From JBBSTY01 sp038235385 (GTDB taxonomy: Bacteria > Actinomycetota > Acidimicrobiia > Acidimicrobiales > Acidimicrobilacustridaceae), in the NCBI GenBank assembly GCA_038235385.1, contig JBBSTY010000104.1, forward strand, positions 1 to 15,214: a stretch of DNA of 15,214 nt. The letters are read 5' to 3'. A program made the translations under genes and the position numbers. This document shows, one piece after another, positions 8,124 through 14,971 of this stretch. The notes below the pieces were generated by a model. It did not search any database. It was not told the origin of the DNA and saw only the letters and a list, made by a program, of their open reading frames with translations. The stretch's first letter is position 1. Each line of letters opens with the position of its first letter.

Positions 8124-9578
8124 TCAGGCGAACACCGGCGGGTAGCGGGTTGCCCACGGTTGAGCCGCTTCGAGCTGCGCCGCCACCCGCACGAGCAGGT
8201 CCTCGCGACCGTAGGCGGCGACGAGCTGCACCCCGATGGGCAGCCCGGCCTCGTTCCAGAAGAGCGGGAGCGAGATCGCCGGTTGGCCGGTGACGTTGAA
8301 CGGCACCGTGAACTGCACCATCGGCGACGAGCGGAAGAGCCCGTTGAGCGGGTTGTCAGGTGTCGCCGCGAACTGTCCGAGCTCGGGGGGCGGCTCGGTG
8401 AGGGTCGGGGTGAGCAGGAGATCGTTGCCGTCGGCCCACCACCGGGCCATCCGCCGCGTGAAGACCGAGAAGTGGTCGAGCGCCGTCTGGAACTGCACGG
8501 CGGTCACCTGACGGCCCATCTCCGCCAACGCCCAGGTGCCCGCCTCGACCCCGTCGGCGGTGACCGGTACGCCGCTCATCCGGCCGAGGTCGTCGAGACC
8601 GGCGGCGGTCCACGCCGAGAGGGTGTTGAGGAAGTGGCCGGTGAACTCGGCTTGGAAGGCCTCGTCGTCGAACAGGGGGTGGTCGGCGGGGGTGACGTCG
8701 TGGCCGAGCGACGCCAGGAGCGCCGCGGCGTGCTCGGTGGCGGCGACGCAATCGGGGTGGGTGGCGACCGACGGGTCGCCGGGTGCGGTCCGGATGCCGA
8801 TGCGCAACCGCCCGGGATCGGTGCCTACCTCGTGGGCGAAGGGTCGCTCCGGCGTGGGTGCGCTGTAGGGATCGCCGGGCATCAGACCGGCGATGGCGTC
8901 GAGCGCGGTGGCCGCGTCGCGCACCGATCGGGTGACCGCCAGGCGACGCACCAGCCCGCCCCATGCCTCGCCGACCTCCGGGCCGAGCGAATGGCGCCCA
9001 CGCGACGGGAAGAGCCCGACGAGCCCGCACTCGCTGGCCGGGATGCGGATCGAGCCTCCACCGTCGCCCGCGTGGCCGAGCGGCACCATCCCCGACGCCA
9101 CGGCCGCGGCGGACCCGCCGCTGGAGCCCCCGGTGGAATGATCCGGGTTCCAGGGGTTGCGCGTCGGCCCGTAGGCCTCCGGCTCGGTGGTGACCACGAG
9201 CCCGAGCTCGGGCGTGTTGGTCTTGCCCACGACGACGAACCCGGCCTGCTTGAACTTGGCCTGCACGTAGCTGTCGTGGTCGCCGACGTAGCCCAACCGC
9301 TTCAGGTGCTCGGTGCCGGCGTGGTACGGGTCGCCCTCGGTGATGCCGTCGAGATCCTTGACCACCATCGGCACGCCCCGGAACGGACCGTCGGGCAGCG
9401 GCCCCGCCGCCTCCGCACGGGCACGATCGAAGCGCTCGTGGATGACGGCGTTGAGCTGCGGGTTCAACCGCTCGATGCGGCCGATCGCCGCGTCGACCAG
9501 CTCGAGGGGACTGGCCTCGCCGCGACGTACGAGCTCGGCCTGACCCAGGGCATCCAGCGCTGCGAGTCCATCGGTCAT
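8124..9578 (-). CDS. Amidase signature family hydrolase, 484 aa
   Basis: Hydrolyses amide bonds by a Ser-cisSer-Lys triad. All parts are present: Lys74 in MVVKDLDG, the cis-serine in STGGSSGGS (148-156), and the nucleophile Ser176 in GDGGGSIRIPASECGLVGL. The C-terminal core TVPFNVTGQPAISLP with GLPIGVQLVA is also typical, and length is normal. The glycine-rich segment and PSRGRHSLGP resemble the branch that includes actinobacterial AmiC/AmiB2-type enzymes and 6-aminohexanoate-cyclic-dimer hydrolase. A GatA role is unlikely because gatB and gatC are absent from its vicinity. The ATG at 9578 has GGGGGAG (9584-9590) five bases upstream. The substrate cannot be told. The gene stands alone, convergent with the 163-aa gene and divergent from the small membrane protein. 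Confidence 0.92.
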   Translation of the reverse strand: MTDGLAALDALGQAELVRRGEASPLELVDAAIGRIERLNPQLNAVIHERFDRARAEAAGPLPDGPFRGVPMVVKDLDGITEGDPYHAGTEHLKRLGYVGDHDSYVQAKFKQAGFVVVGKTNTPELGLVVTTEPEAYGPTRNPWNPDHSTGGSSGGSAAAVASGMVPLGHAGDGGGSIRIPASECGLVGLFPSRGRHSLGPEVGEAWGGLVRRLAVTRSVRDAATALDAIAGLMPGDPYSAPTPERPFAHEVGTDPGRLRIGIRTAPGDPSVATHPDCVAATEHAAALLASLGHDVTPADHPLFDDEAFQAEFTGHFLNTLSAWTAAGLDDLGRMSGVPVTADGVEAGTWALAEMGRQVTAVQFQTALDHFSVFTRRMARWWADGNDLLLTPTLTEPPPELGQFAATPDNPLNGLFRSSPMVQFTVPFNVTGQPAISLPLFWNEAGLPIGVQLVAAYGREDLLVRVAAQLEAAQPWATRYPPVFA

Positions 9579-9730
9579 GTCCACTCCCCCTGTCGTCCGG
9601 GTCGCCACGGCCCGGGTCCTCAGCATGCCAGCACGCGGGCCGGCCTGCGCTCCGACCGACCCGCCGCCCGGTCGCCACCCGACCACCGCCCGGCGCCGAT
9701 CGACGACGCCGGACGACACCGTGGTGCCCC

Positions 9731-9736
9731 TAGGCT
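9731..9736 (+). promoter_or_regulatory. -10 box of the small membrane protein gene
   Basis: TAGGCT fits the TANNNT pattern and lies 52 bp before the ATG at 9789, predicting a start near 9743. The leader would begin with an inverted repeat CCCGGC (9743-9748) / GCCGGG (9757-9762), a possible 5' stem. No good -35 was seen. Confidence 0.4.
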
Positions 9737-9788
9737 GGGTACCCCGGCCTGCGATCGCCGGGCATCGACCACTCGTGAGGTTGCCCGC

Positions 9789-10016
9789 ATGGCGCTGTCC
9801 GACGACACCGATCTCGAACGACCCCGGCTCCCGATGGCGATCTACGTCGTGGTCGGCGTCCTCGCCGTGATCGGCCTCTTCTCGCTGTTCGGCTTCGTGG
9901 TCGGCACCATCTCGTTGCTGATCCGCATCGCCATCTTCGGCGCCCTCGCGCTGCTCGTGCTCTGGGGCCTCAAGGCGATCGTGATCGGCAAACCGCGCCC
10001 CGACGACCGGATCTGA
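9789..10016 (+). CDS. Small two-helix membrane protein, 75 aa
   Basis: Unrecognised small integral membrane protein. After an acidic N-terminus (MALSDDTDLERPRLP) come two hydrophobic helices, at about residues 16-38 and 41-64, with an Arg (residue 46) inside the second. A short basic/acidic tail, GKPRPDDRI, ends it. GTGAGG (9775-9780) eight bases before the ATG could act as the ribosome site. The gene precedes the polytopic glycosyltransferase by 50 bp on the same strand, but that gene appears to have its own promoter. Function is unknown. Confidence 0.75.
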   Translation: MALSDDTDLERPRLPMAIYVVVGVLAVIGLFSLFGFVVGTISLLIRIAIFGALALLVLWGLKAIVIGKPRPDDRI

Positions 10017-10053
10017 CGCACGGATCATCAGGACCCGGTCAGCGCGCCGCGCC

Positions 10054-10059
10054 TAGCGT
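10054..10059 (+). promoter_or_regulatory. Leaderless -10 box of the glycosyltransferase gene
   Basis: TAGCGT is followed by seven bases and then the ATG at 10067. This fits transcription starting at the start codon and argues against the in-frame GTG at 10058, which overlaps the box. The identical hexamer at identical spacing occurs before otsB. Confidence 0.55.
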
Positions 10060-10066
10060 GCGCGTC

Positions 10067-11545
10067 ATGGCCGTGGCGGGGAGCGAGCGTGTCGGGCCGG
10101 CGGTGACCGACGAGGGAAGCAGCGGATCGCAGGCACCGAACGCCCGGTGGGTGACGCTGGCGGCGGCCGCGTTCGCCCTCGTCGCGATCGCCTACCTCCG
10201 GAGGTGGGCGCCGCTCACCGGGGACGAACCGCTCTATGCACTGCGAGGAAGGTCCTTCATCGACCGGGAGGTGCCCTGGTTCTCGTGGCCGTCGCTTCGA
10301 GCTCCAGGTCTGCCGCTGGTCATCGCACCGTTGGCTCGGGGCGCTGATGCGTGGCTCAAGGTCGTCGTGCTGGTCGCCGCGGTGACGATGGTGGCCGTGG
10401 TGCACCGAATCGGGTCGGAGGTGTTCGGTCGCCGGTCTGCGTGTTGGGCGGCGATCGTGTTCGTCGTCACGCCGGTTCTCCTCCTCTCGTCGGTGGCGCT
10501 GTTGCCCGACGTCCCCGGCGCGTGCCTGTCCGTCCTCGCCATCTTGGCCATCGTGATGTTCCTCCTGAAGCGGGCCAGCGCGTGGTGGTTCCTCGTCATG
10601 GTGCTTGCGGTCGCTGCGGCCAACACCGTCCGGTTCTCGTCCGCCGTGATCGTGTGCATCGCGTTCGTGAGCCTGCTCGTGGCCGTCCCGAGCATCGTCG
10701 GGCAGGTGCGGTGGCGGGTGGTGGCCAGTTCGTCCGCCCTGATCGCCCTGACCGCCTGGGGCAACTTCGTTCCGGCTCTCGGGTCTCTCGATGGCATCTC
10801 GCCGTGGTCTGCGAACCGGGCGATGATCGTCGACTACGCCATCGGGCTCGACCGCCGGCCCGTGACCTTCGTCCAATCGTTCGCCCTCTCGTACGGGTTC
10901 CCTCGCCAAGCGGTTCCAGCCGCGATCGGTGGCCTGGCGTTCCTGACGATCGTGGGTGTAGCCGTTGCCGTGGGGCTCTGGAGCGCTCACCGACGACGAG
11001 ACCGCGTGGTTCTGTTTCCCCTGCTCTGGTTCGCGCTCACCCTCGCGTTCGACGCCGTGAACCTCCAGACCTTCGAGCTCCGCTACCTGATCCCGACGCT
11101 CATCCCGCTCTCGCTGATCGGCGGGGTCGGGCTCGCCGCCGTCACGGCCACGTGGACGCGGACGGGCGCCGGCGCCCTCGCGACCGTGATCGCCGTCAGC
11201 GGCCTGACGTTCGGGTGGCATCTGACGTCCGACCACGCCCGCGCCGACGACGCCGAAGACGCCGCCATCCGAGACGCCGGGCAGTTCATCGCCGATCAGG
11301 GATCGGTCTGCTCCTCCGAGCTCCTCGGGGGCACTCCCGGGAAGAACCAGCAGCTGCTGTGGTACTCGGGCTGTCGTTCCGATCCGGTTTCGGCCGAGGT
11401 GCGGTACGTCGTGGTCCCTCGTCTCGCGTCGACGCCCGAGTCTCCCCCCGTTCGTGGCGGCCGCCTCGAGTCCACTCGAGCGTTCACCCTGGACAGGGAC
11501 GGCACGACGACGATTCGCGTGCTCGACGTCTATCGGCTTCCCTGA
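10067..11545 (+). CDS. Polytopic glycosyltransferase, ArnT/PMT-like (GT-C fold), 492 aa
   Basis: Membrane glycosyltransferase of the kind that uses lipid-linked sugars (GT39/GT83, RgtA-D-like). After about 27 hydrophilic residues there is a helix (WVTLAAAAFALVAIAYL), then the first external loop with APLTGDEPLYALRGRSF. The Asp53-Glu54 pair corresponds to the conserved catalytic acid of GT-C enzymes. About nine to eleven further helices follow up to roughly residue 385. A soluble C-terminal segment (about 385-492) has two cysteines (GSVCSSELL and YSGCRSD) that might form a disulfide outside the cell. The start is the ATG at 10067, from the leaderless -10. Codon use is a little less strictly GC-ending than in neighbours. 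The gene converges on glycerate kinase. Target glycan or protein is unknown. Confidence 0.82.
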   Translation: MAVAGSERVGPAVTDEGSSGSQAPNARWVTLAAAAFALVAIAYLRRWAPLTGDEPLYALRGRSFIDREVPWFSWPSLRAPGLPLVIAPLARGADAWLKVVVLVAAVTMVAVVHRIGSEVFGRRSACWAAIVFVVTPVLLLSSVALLPDVPGACLSVLAILAIVMFLLKRASAWWFLVMVLAVAAANTVRFSSAVIVCIAFVSLLVAVPSIVGQVRWRVVASSSALIALTAWGNFVPALGSLDGISPWSANRAMIVDYAIGLDRRPVTFVQSFALSYGFPRQAVPAAIGGLAFLTIVGVAVAVGLWSAHRRRDRVVLFPLLWFALTLAFDAVNLQTFELRYLIPTLIPLSLIGGVGLAAVTATWTRTGAGALATVIAVSGLTFGWHLTSDHARADDAEDAAIRDAGQFIADQGSVCSSELLGGTPGKNQQLLWYSGCRSDPVSAEVRYVVVPRLASTPESPPVRGGRLESTRAFTLDRDGTTTIRVLDVYRLP

Positions 11546-11653
11546 TCGTTGCCGAAGGTGCGACGGCCCGACGTCACGGTCCCCCGACCCCGAGCTCGAA
11601 CCTGCTCGACGACGAACGGCTCCGCTCCCGGTCGCCAACCGCTCGTCGCCCGG

Positions 11654-11700
11654 AGATCGTCGTCGCCCTCAGATCGTCGTCAGCCAGTCGCCGACGATCT
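11654..11700. terminator. Repeat and hairpin at the 3' end of glycerate kinase
   Basis: AGATCGTCGTC occurs twice as a direct repeat (11654-11664 and 11671-11681). The second copy forms a 9-bp stem with CGACGATCT (11692-11700) around a 12-nt loop. The stem spans the last codons and stop of glycerate kinase and lies in the 123-bp gap between two convergent genes. The rest of that gap shows nothing. A role in ending transcription from either side is inferred from position only. Confidence 0.35.
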
Positions 11701-12655
11701 CGGTGATGCAGGCCGCGGTGTCGTTCACGGCTCGGTCCTCGCCGAAGCGAGCCACCAGCGACAACGCACGGATGCGCCCATCGGCGCCGTCGTACACGCG
11801 GCCGACGACGGCGGCGGCGGGGACCCCGAGGTCGGCGGCGAGATCGGCGACTCCGCCGACCACCTTGCCCTCGAAGGACTCGGCGTCGAGGAACCCCTCG
11901 CCCGTCACCACGAGATCGGCACGCTCCATCCGATCGGCGAGATCGACCTCGTCGGCCACGACCTCGAACCCCGACAGCAGCGTGGCGCCCAACGCAGCGA
12001 GTCCGCCGGCGAGACCACCGGCGCTCCCGGCGCCTTCGATCGTCGTCACGTCGACGTCGTGGTCGGCCAGGTAGGTCTGGCTCAGGCGCTCGAGCCGGCG
12101 GGTGAGGAGCTTCACCTGTGCCGGGGTCGCGCCCTTCTGCGCGGCGAAGCGCTCGGCTGCCTCGACGAAGGGCGCCCGGCTGTCGCACGCGACGATGAGC
12201 TCGGTGCCCCGCAGCCGATGGGGTGCGAAGATCGACCGGAGCGCTCCCAGCCCGCCGTCGGTCGTCGCCGAGCCGCCGACGCCCACGATGATCCGGCCGG
12301 CACCGGCTTCCACCGCTGCGGTGATCAGCTCGCCGACGCCGGCCGTGGTGGCTTCCATCGGATCGTTGCGCTCGGGGCCGCCGGCGAGCGCCAACCCCGC
12401 CGCACGCGCCATCTCGATGACCGCCACGCCGCGGCTCAAGCGCCACGGCGCGTCGACCGGCTCACCGAGCGGGCCGGTGACGGTCGTGACCCGGTTGGGG
12501 CCGCCGAGCACGTCCAGCGTGCCCTCGCCGCCGTCGGCCATCGCCACCTCGTCACAGGTGTGACCCGCAGCGATGGCCGCTCGGCCGATGGCGGCGGCGA
12601 CCTCCGACGCAGTGGCGGTTCCCCGGAACTTGTCCGGAGCGGCGACGACGTGCAT
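11669..12655 (-). CDS. Glycerate kinase (GarK/GlxK family), 328 aa
   Basis: Phosphorylates D-glycerate with ATP; this family usually makes 2-phosphoglycerate, feeding lower glycolysis. The start MHVVAAPDKFRGTATASEVA is the family's N-terminal block. ADGGEGTLDVL, IIVGVGGSATTDGGLGALR, EGAGSAGGLAGGLAALGA and VVTGEGFLDAESFEGKVVGG follow in the expected order. It is shorter than the roughly 370-380 residues of typical bacterial members but lacks no recognised block. The ATG at 12655 is set by homology; no Shine-Dalgarno is seen. It diverges from the trehalose-6-phosphate synthase gene with 70 bp between the starts. In a genome that also has gpgS it could recycle glycerate from glucosylglycerate breakdown, which is inference. 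No glyoxylate or glucarate genes are nearby to support a different source. Confidence 0.92.
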   Translation of the reverse strand: MHVVAAPDKFRGTATASEVAAAIGRAAIAAGHTCDEVAMADGGEGTLDVLGGPNRVTTVTGPLGEPVDAPWRLSRGVAVIEMARAAGLALAGGPERNDPMEATTAGVGELITAAVEAGAGRIIVGVGGSATTDGGLGALRSIFAPHRLRGTELIVACDSRAPFVEAAERFAAQKGATPAQVKLLTRRLERLSQTYLADHDVDVTTIEGAGSAGGLAGGLAALGATLLSGFEVVADEVDLADRMERADLVVTGEGFLDAESFEGKVVGGVADLAADLGVPAAAVVGRVYDGADGRIRALSLVARFGEDRAVNDTAACITEIVGDWLTTI

Positions 12656-12661
12656 CGCGCC

Positions 12662-12667
12662 ATCTTG
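12662..12667 (-). promoter_or_regulatory. Possible leaderless -10 box of glycerate kinase
   Basis: On the minus strand CAAGAT sits at -12 to -7 from the ATG at 12655. The key A and T positions of TANNNT are kept, but the first T is not. Absence of a ribosome binding site makes a leaderless transcript plausible. Confidence 0.3.
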
Positions 12668-12693
12668 GCCCACGGCCGCCTGAGGGGTCGTGG

Positions 12694-12718
12694 CCGGGAG
12701 CGTTCCTCCCGGTAGGTT
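12694..12718 (+). promoter_or_regulatory. otsA promoter with overlapping perfect dyad
   Basis: CCGGGAG (12694-12700), a 5-nt loop and CTCCCGG (12706-12712) form a perfect dyad immediately followed by the -10 TAGGTT (12713-12718). Seven bases later comes the GTG start at 12726, so the transcript is probably leaderless. The dyad fills the spacer and -35 area, the usual place for a repressor operator. It also lies in the 70-bp gap shared with divergent glycerate kinase and could affect both. Confidence 0.55.
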
Positions 12719-12725
12719 GACCGCC

Positions 12726-14117
12726 GTGTCCACCGACCGCCCGACCACCGACCGCCCGTTGCTCATCGTCTCCAACCGGGGCCCGGTCTCGTTCGAGATC
12801 GACGACGGCGGCGAGCCGGTCGCCCGACGCGGCGCCGGCGGGCTCGTGTCGGGGCTCGGACCCATCGTGGCCGGCACCGACACCATCTGGATGGCGGCGG
12901 CGATGTCCGACGGCGATCGCCTCGTGGCGCGTGAAGGCGTCGTGGAGCGTGAGCAGTTCCGCATCCGCCTGCTCGATCTCGACCCGGTCGAGTTCGCCAT
13001 GGCTTACGACGTCATCGGCAACGCCACGCTCTGGTTCGTGCACCACCACCTCTACGACCTCGCCCGGCGGCCACGGTTCGATCGCCACTGGCGCCGGGCG
13101 TGGGACGCCTACCGAGCGGTGAACGCTGCATTCGCGGCGGCGGTGGCCGAGACCGCCCCGCCCGACGCTGCGGTCCTCGTGCAGGACTACCACCTGACGA
13201 TGCTCGCACCGGCGCTCGCCGAGACCCGGCCCGACCTGCGACTCGTGCACTTCGCTCACACGCCCTTCGCTGCGCCCGACCTGTTCGGGGTCCTGCCCGA
13301 CGACGCGGGTCGCGAGCTGCTCGAGGGGCTCGCCGCGCACCACGCCTGCGGCTTCCACACCGAGCGATGGGCCGACTGCTTCACCGCCTGCTGCGAGCGG
13401 GTGCTCGGCCGACGCCCCACCACCTTCGTCGCGCCGCTGGCCCCCGATCCCGACGACATCGCGTCGGTCGCGTCCGGCGAACGGTGCGCGTCCGAGCTCG
13501 AGGCGCTCGATGCCCAGCTCGCCGGCCGACGCCTGATCGCCCGCGTCGACCGCATCGAGCTCTCGAAGAACATCGTGCGTGGGTTCCACGCCTTCGACGA
13601 TCTGCTCGAGCGCCACCCGCGCTGGCGCGAGCAGGTCGTGTTCGGGGCCTACGTGTACCCGTCCCGCGAGGGGCTCGTCGAGTACCTCGCCTACCGCCAG
13701 GAGATCGAGCGGGTCGTCGCGCAGATCAACGAACGCTGGGCGACCCCCACCTGGACCCCGATCCTGCTGGACACGTCGGACAACTTCCCCCGGTCGGTCG
13801 CCGCGCTCGTGCGCTACGACGCGCTCCTCGTGAACCCGGTGCGCGACGGGCTGAACCTCGTGGCCAAGGAGGGTCCGATCGTGAACCGCCACGACGGTCT
13901 GCTCGTGCTCAGCCCCGAGTCCGGCGCGTGGGCCGAGCTCCACGACGTCGCGGTCGGTGCCAACCCCTTCGACATCACGGCCACCGCGGACGCCCTCGAC
14001 CACGTGCTCGGGCTCGATCTCGCCGACCGACGAGCCCGCGCTGCGGCTCTCCGGGCCGCGGTCACCAGACGCACCCCGGCCGATTGGCTCGCCGGGCAGA
14101 TCGACGCCGCTCGCTGA
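12726..14117 (+). CDS. otsA: Trehalose-6-phosphate synthase-like GT20 glycosyltransferase, 463 aa
   Basis: Expected to join glucose from an NDP-glucose to glucose-6-phosphate, giving trehalose-6-phosphate. GT20 features in order: LLIVSNRGPV (12-21), the donor loop RRGAGGLVSGL (35-45), VQDYHLTML (152-160), FAHTPFAAPDLFGVLP (176-191), IARVDRIELSKNIVRGF (271-287) with donor-binding Arg276 and Lys281, and VRDGLNLVAKEG (372-383) with Asp374 and Glu382. The stretch around SKNIVRGF and the end LLVLSPESGAWAEL differ from the usual DYSKG and AGAAEEL. It thus belongs to a divergent branch that, from memory, leans toward VldE/ValL-like proteins. The convergent phosphatase next door favours a true trehalose role. 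The GTG at 12726 is chosen from the TAGGTT box seven bases upstream; a GTG at 12690 would include the promoter. Specificity is the uncertain point. Confidence 0.88.
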   Translation: MSTDRPTTDRPLLIVSNRGPVSFEIDDGGEPVARRGAGGLVSGLGPIVAGTDTIWMAAAMSDGDRLVAREGVVEREQFRIRLLDLDPVEFAMAYDVIGNATLWFVHHHLYDLARRPRFDRHWRRAWDAYRAVNAAFAAAVAETAPPDAAVLVQDYHLTMLAPALAETRPDLRLVHFAHTPFAAPDLFGVLPDDAGRELLEGLAAHHACGFHTERWADCFTACCERVLGRRPTTFVAPLAPDPDDIASVASGERCASELEALDAQLAGRRLIARVDRIELSKNIVRGFHAFDDLLERHPRWREQVVFGAYVYPSREGLVEYLAYRQEIERVVAQINERWATPTWTPILLDTSDNFPRSVAALVRYDALLVNPVRDGLNLVAKEGPIVNRHDGLLVLSPESGAWAELHDVAVGANPFDITATADALDHVLGLDLADRRARAAALRAAVTRRTPADWLAGQIDAAR

Positions 14118-14125
14118 CGCTTCGT

Positions 14126-14143
14126 CGCCCTCAGACGAGGGCG
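14126..14143. terminator. Hairpin at the otsA/otsB convergent junction
   Basis: CGCCCTC (14126-14132), loop AGAC, GAGGGCG (14137-14143): a perfect 7-bp stem that extends beyond one T-T mismatch on each side. It begins 8 bp after the otsA stop and covers the otsB stop and last codons. The two genes are only 13 bp apart, so this may end transcription in both directions. There is no T-tract. Confidence 0.4.
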
Positions 14144-14907
14144 TCGCGTAGGCCCTGGAGCATCTCACGCACGCCGGACGGCCCGTCGACGCGCACGTCG
14201 GCGCGTTCGGTCAGCTCGGCGGACTCCTCGGTGCTGCGAACCGCGACCCGGATGGCGCGCACCGACCGGCCGGCGAGCTCGTCGAGGGCGTCGAACGCAG
14301 GGAGGTCGCCGACGTCGTCACCCACGAAGAGCACGGTCTGCAGGTCGTCGGTCAGCTCGAGCAACGCCGTGCCCTTGTCGACCTCGATCGGCGGGTGCAG
14401 CTCGTAGGACATGCGGGCACTGCGCACCTGCAGGCCCGAGCGAGCAGCCTGCTGCTCGGCGAAGGCGCGGATCTCGGCGTCGAGCTCGGGGTGGGTGCGG
14501 AAGTGCAGCGTGATCGACAGGCCCTTGCCCTCGACGTGCATCCCCTTCGGACCATGGGCGACCGACGACGCGGCGACGTCGTCGATCACCTCGCGCCAGG
14601 AACCCCCGAGCGGGTGATCACTGCGCACGCCGTCGGTGACGGTCTCGAGCCCGTAGAGCCCCGCCAACAGGATCGAGCGGGAGAAGAAGGGGGTGAGGAA
14701 GTCGACGGGTCGGCCCGAGAGCACGCCGACCACCGCCACCAGGTCGGCCAGTTCCCCGAGGACCGCGGCGCTGCCCTCCACGGGTCGGGCCAGATCGGGT
14801 TCGTCGACGATCTCGGCCAACGTGCCGTCGAAGTCGCAGAAGATCCCGGTCCGGCTCGGGTCGGCGAGGATCGGTTCGAGTCCGGCGAGGACTGCGCTCT
14901 GCGTCAC
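14131..14907 (-). CDS. otsB: Trehalose-6-phosphate phosphatase, HAD family, 258 aa
   Basis: Removes phosphate from trehalose-6-phosphate to give trehalose, the second step after OtsA. HAD motifs are complete: CDFDGTLAEI (nucleophile Asp25, acid/base Asp27), VLSGRP (Ser64), Lys178 in IEVDKGTALLEL, and VGDDVGDLPAF (Asp197, Asp201). The cap domain carries GLYGLE, GKGLSITLHFR (127-137) and RMSYELHPP (165-173), which mark trehalose-phosphate phosphatases within HAD. Length is normal for a single-domain enzyme. Two GTG codons are possible, 14916 and 14907. The latter is preferred because TAGCGT lies exactly seven bases before it, as in two other genes here, while 14916 would overlap that box. It converges on otsA, so the pair is not an operon. 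A phosphatase of a related sugar phosphate, such as glucosyl-3-phosphoglycerate, is a less likely alternative. Confidence 0.92.
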   Translation of the reverse strand: MTQSAVLAGLEPILADPSRTGIFCDFDGTLAEIVDEPDLARPVEGSAAVLGELADLVAVVGVLSGRPVDFLTPFFSRSILLAGLYGLETVTDGVRSDHPLGGSWREVIDDVAASSVAHGPKGMHVEGKGLSITLHFRTHPELDAEIRAFAEQQAARSGLQVRSARMSYELHPPIEVDKGTALLELTDDLQTVLFVGDDVGDLPAFDALDELAGRSVRAIRVAVRSTEESAELTERADVRVDGPSGVREMLQGLRDALV

Positions 14908-14914
14908 GATCACC

Positions 14915-14936
14915 ACGCTAGTGCCGCTCGTGCCGC
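14915..14936 (-). promoter_or_regulatory. otsB leaderless -10 box with upstream tandem repeat
   Basis: On the minus strand TAGCGT (14920 down to 14915) precedes the GTG at 14907 by seven bases. Directly upstream are two copies of GCGGCAC with a 2-bp spacer (14921-14936), a 9-bp period. The repeat sits in the -10/-35 spacer and might bind a regulator. Confidence 0.45.
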
Positions 14937-14971
14937 ATCGCAGCGGCCACCTCGTCGGCGTGTCGGGGCGA

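Noticed and set aside
7635..10016. Plus-strand open frame of 793 codons covering the amidase region
   Set aside because: Only its end (from 9789) looks like a protein. The rest is antisense to the amidase or out of frame with the 163-aa gene.
14908..14916. Alternative GTG start at 14916 for otsB
   Set aside because: It would overlap the TAGCGT box that fits the leaderless start at 14907.
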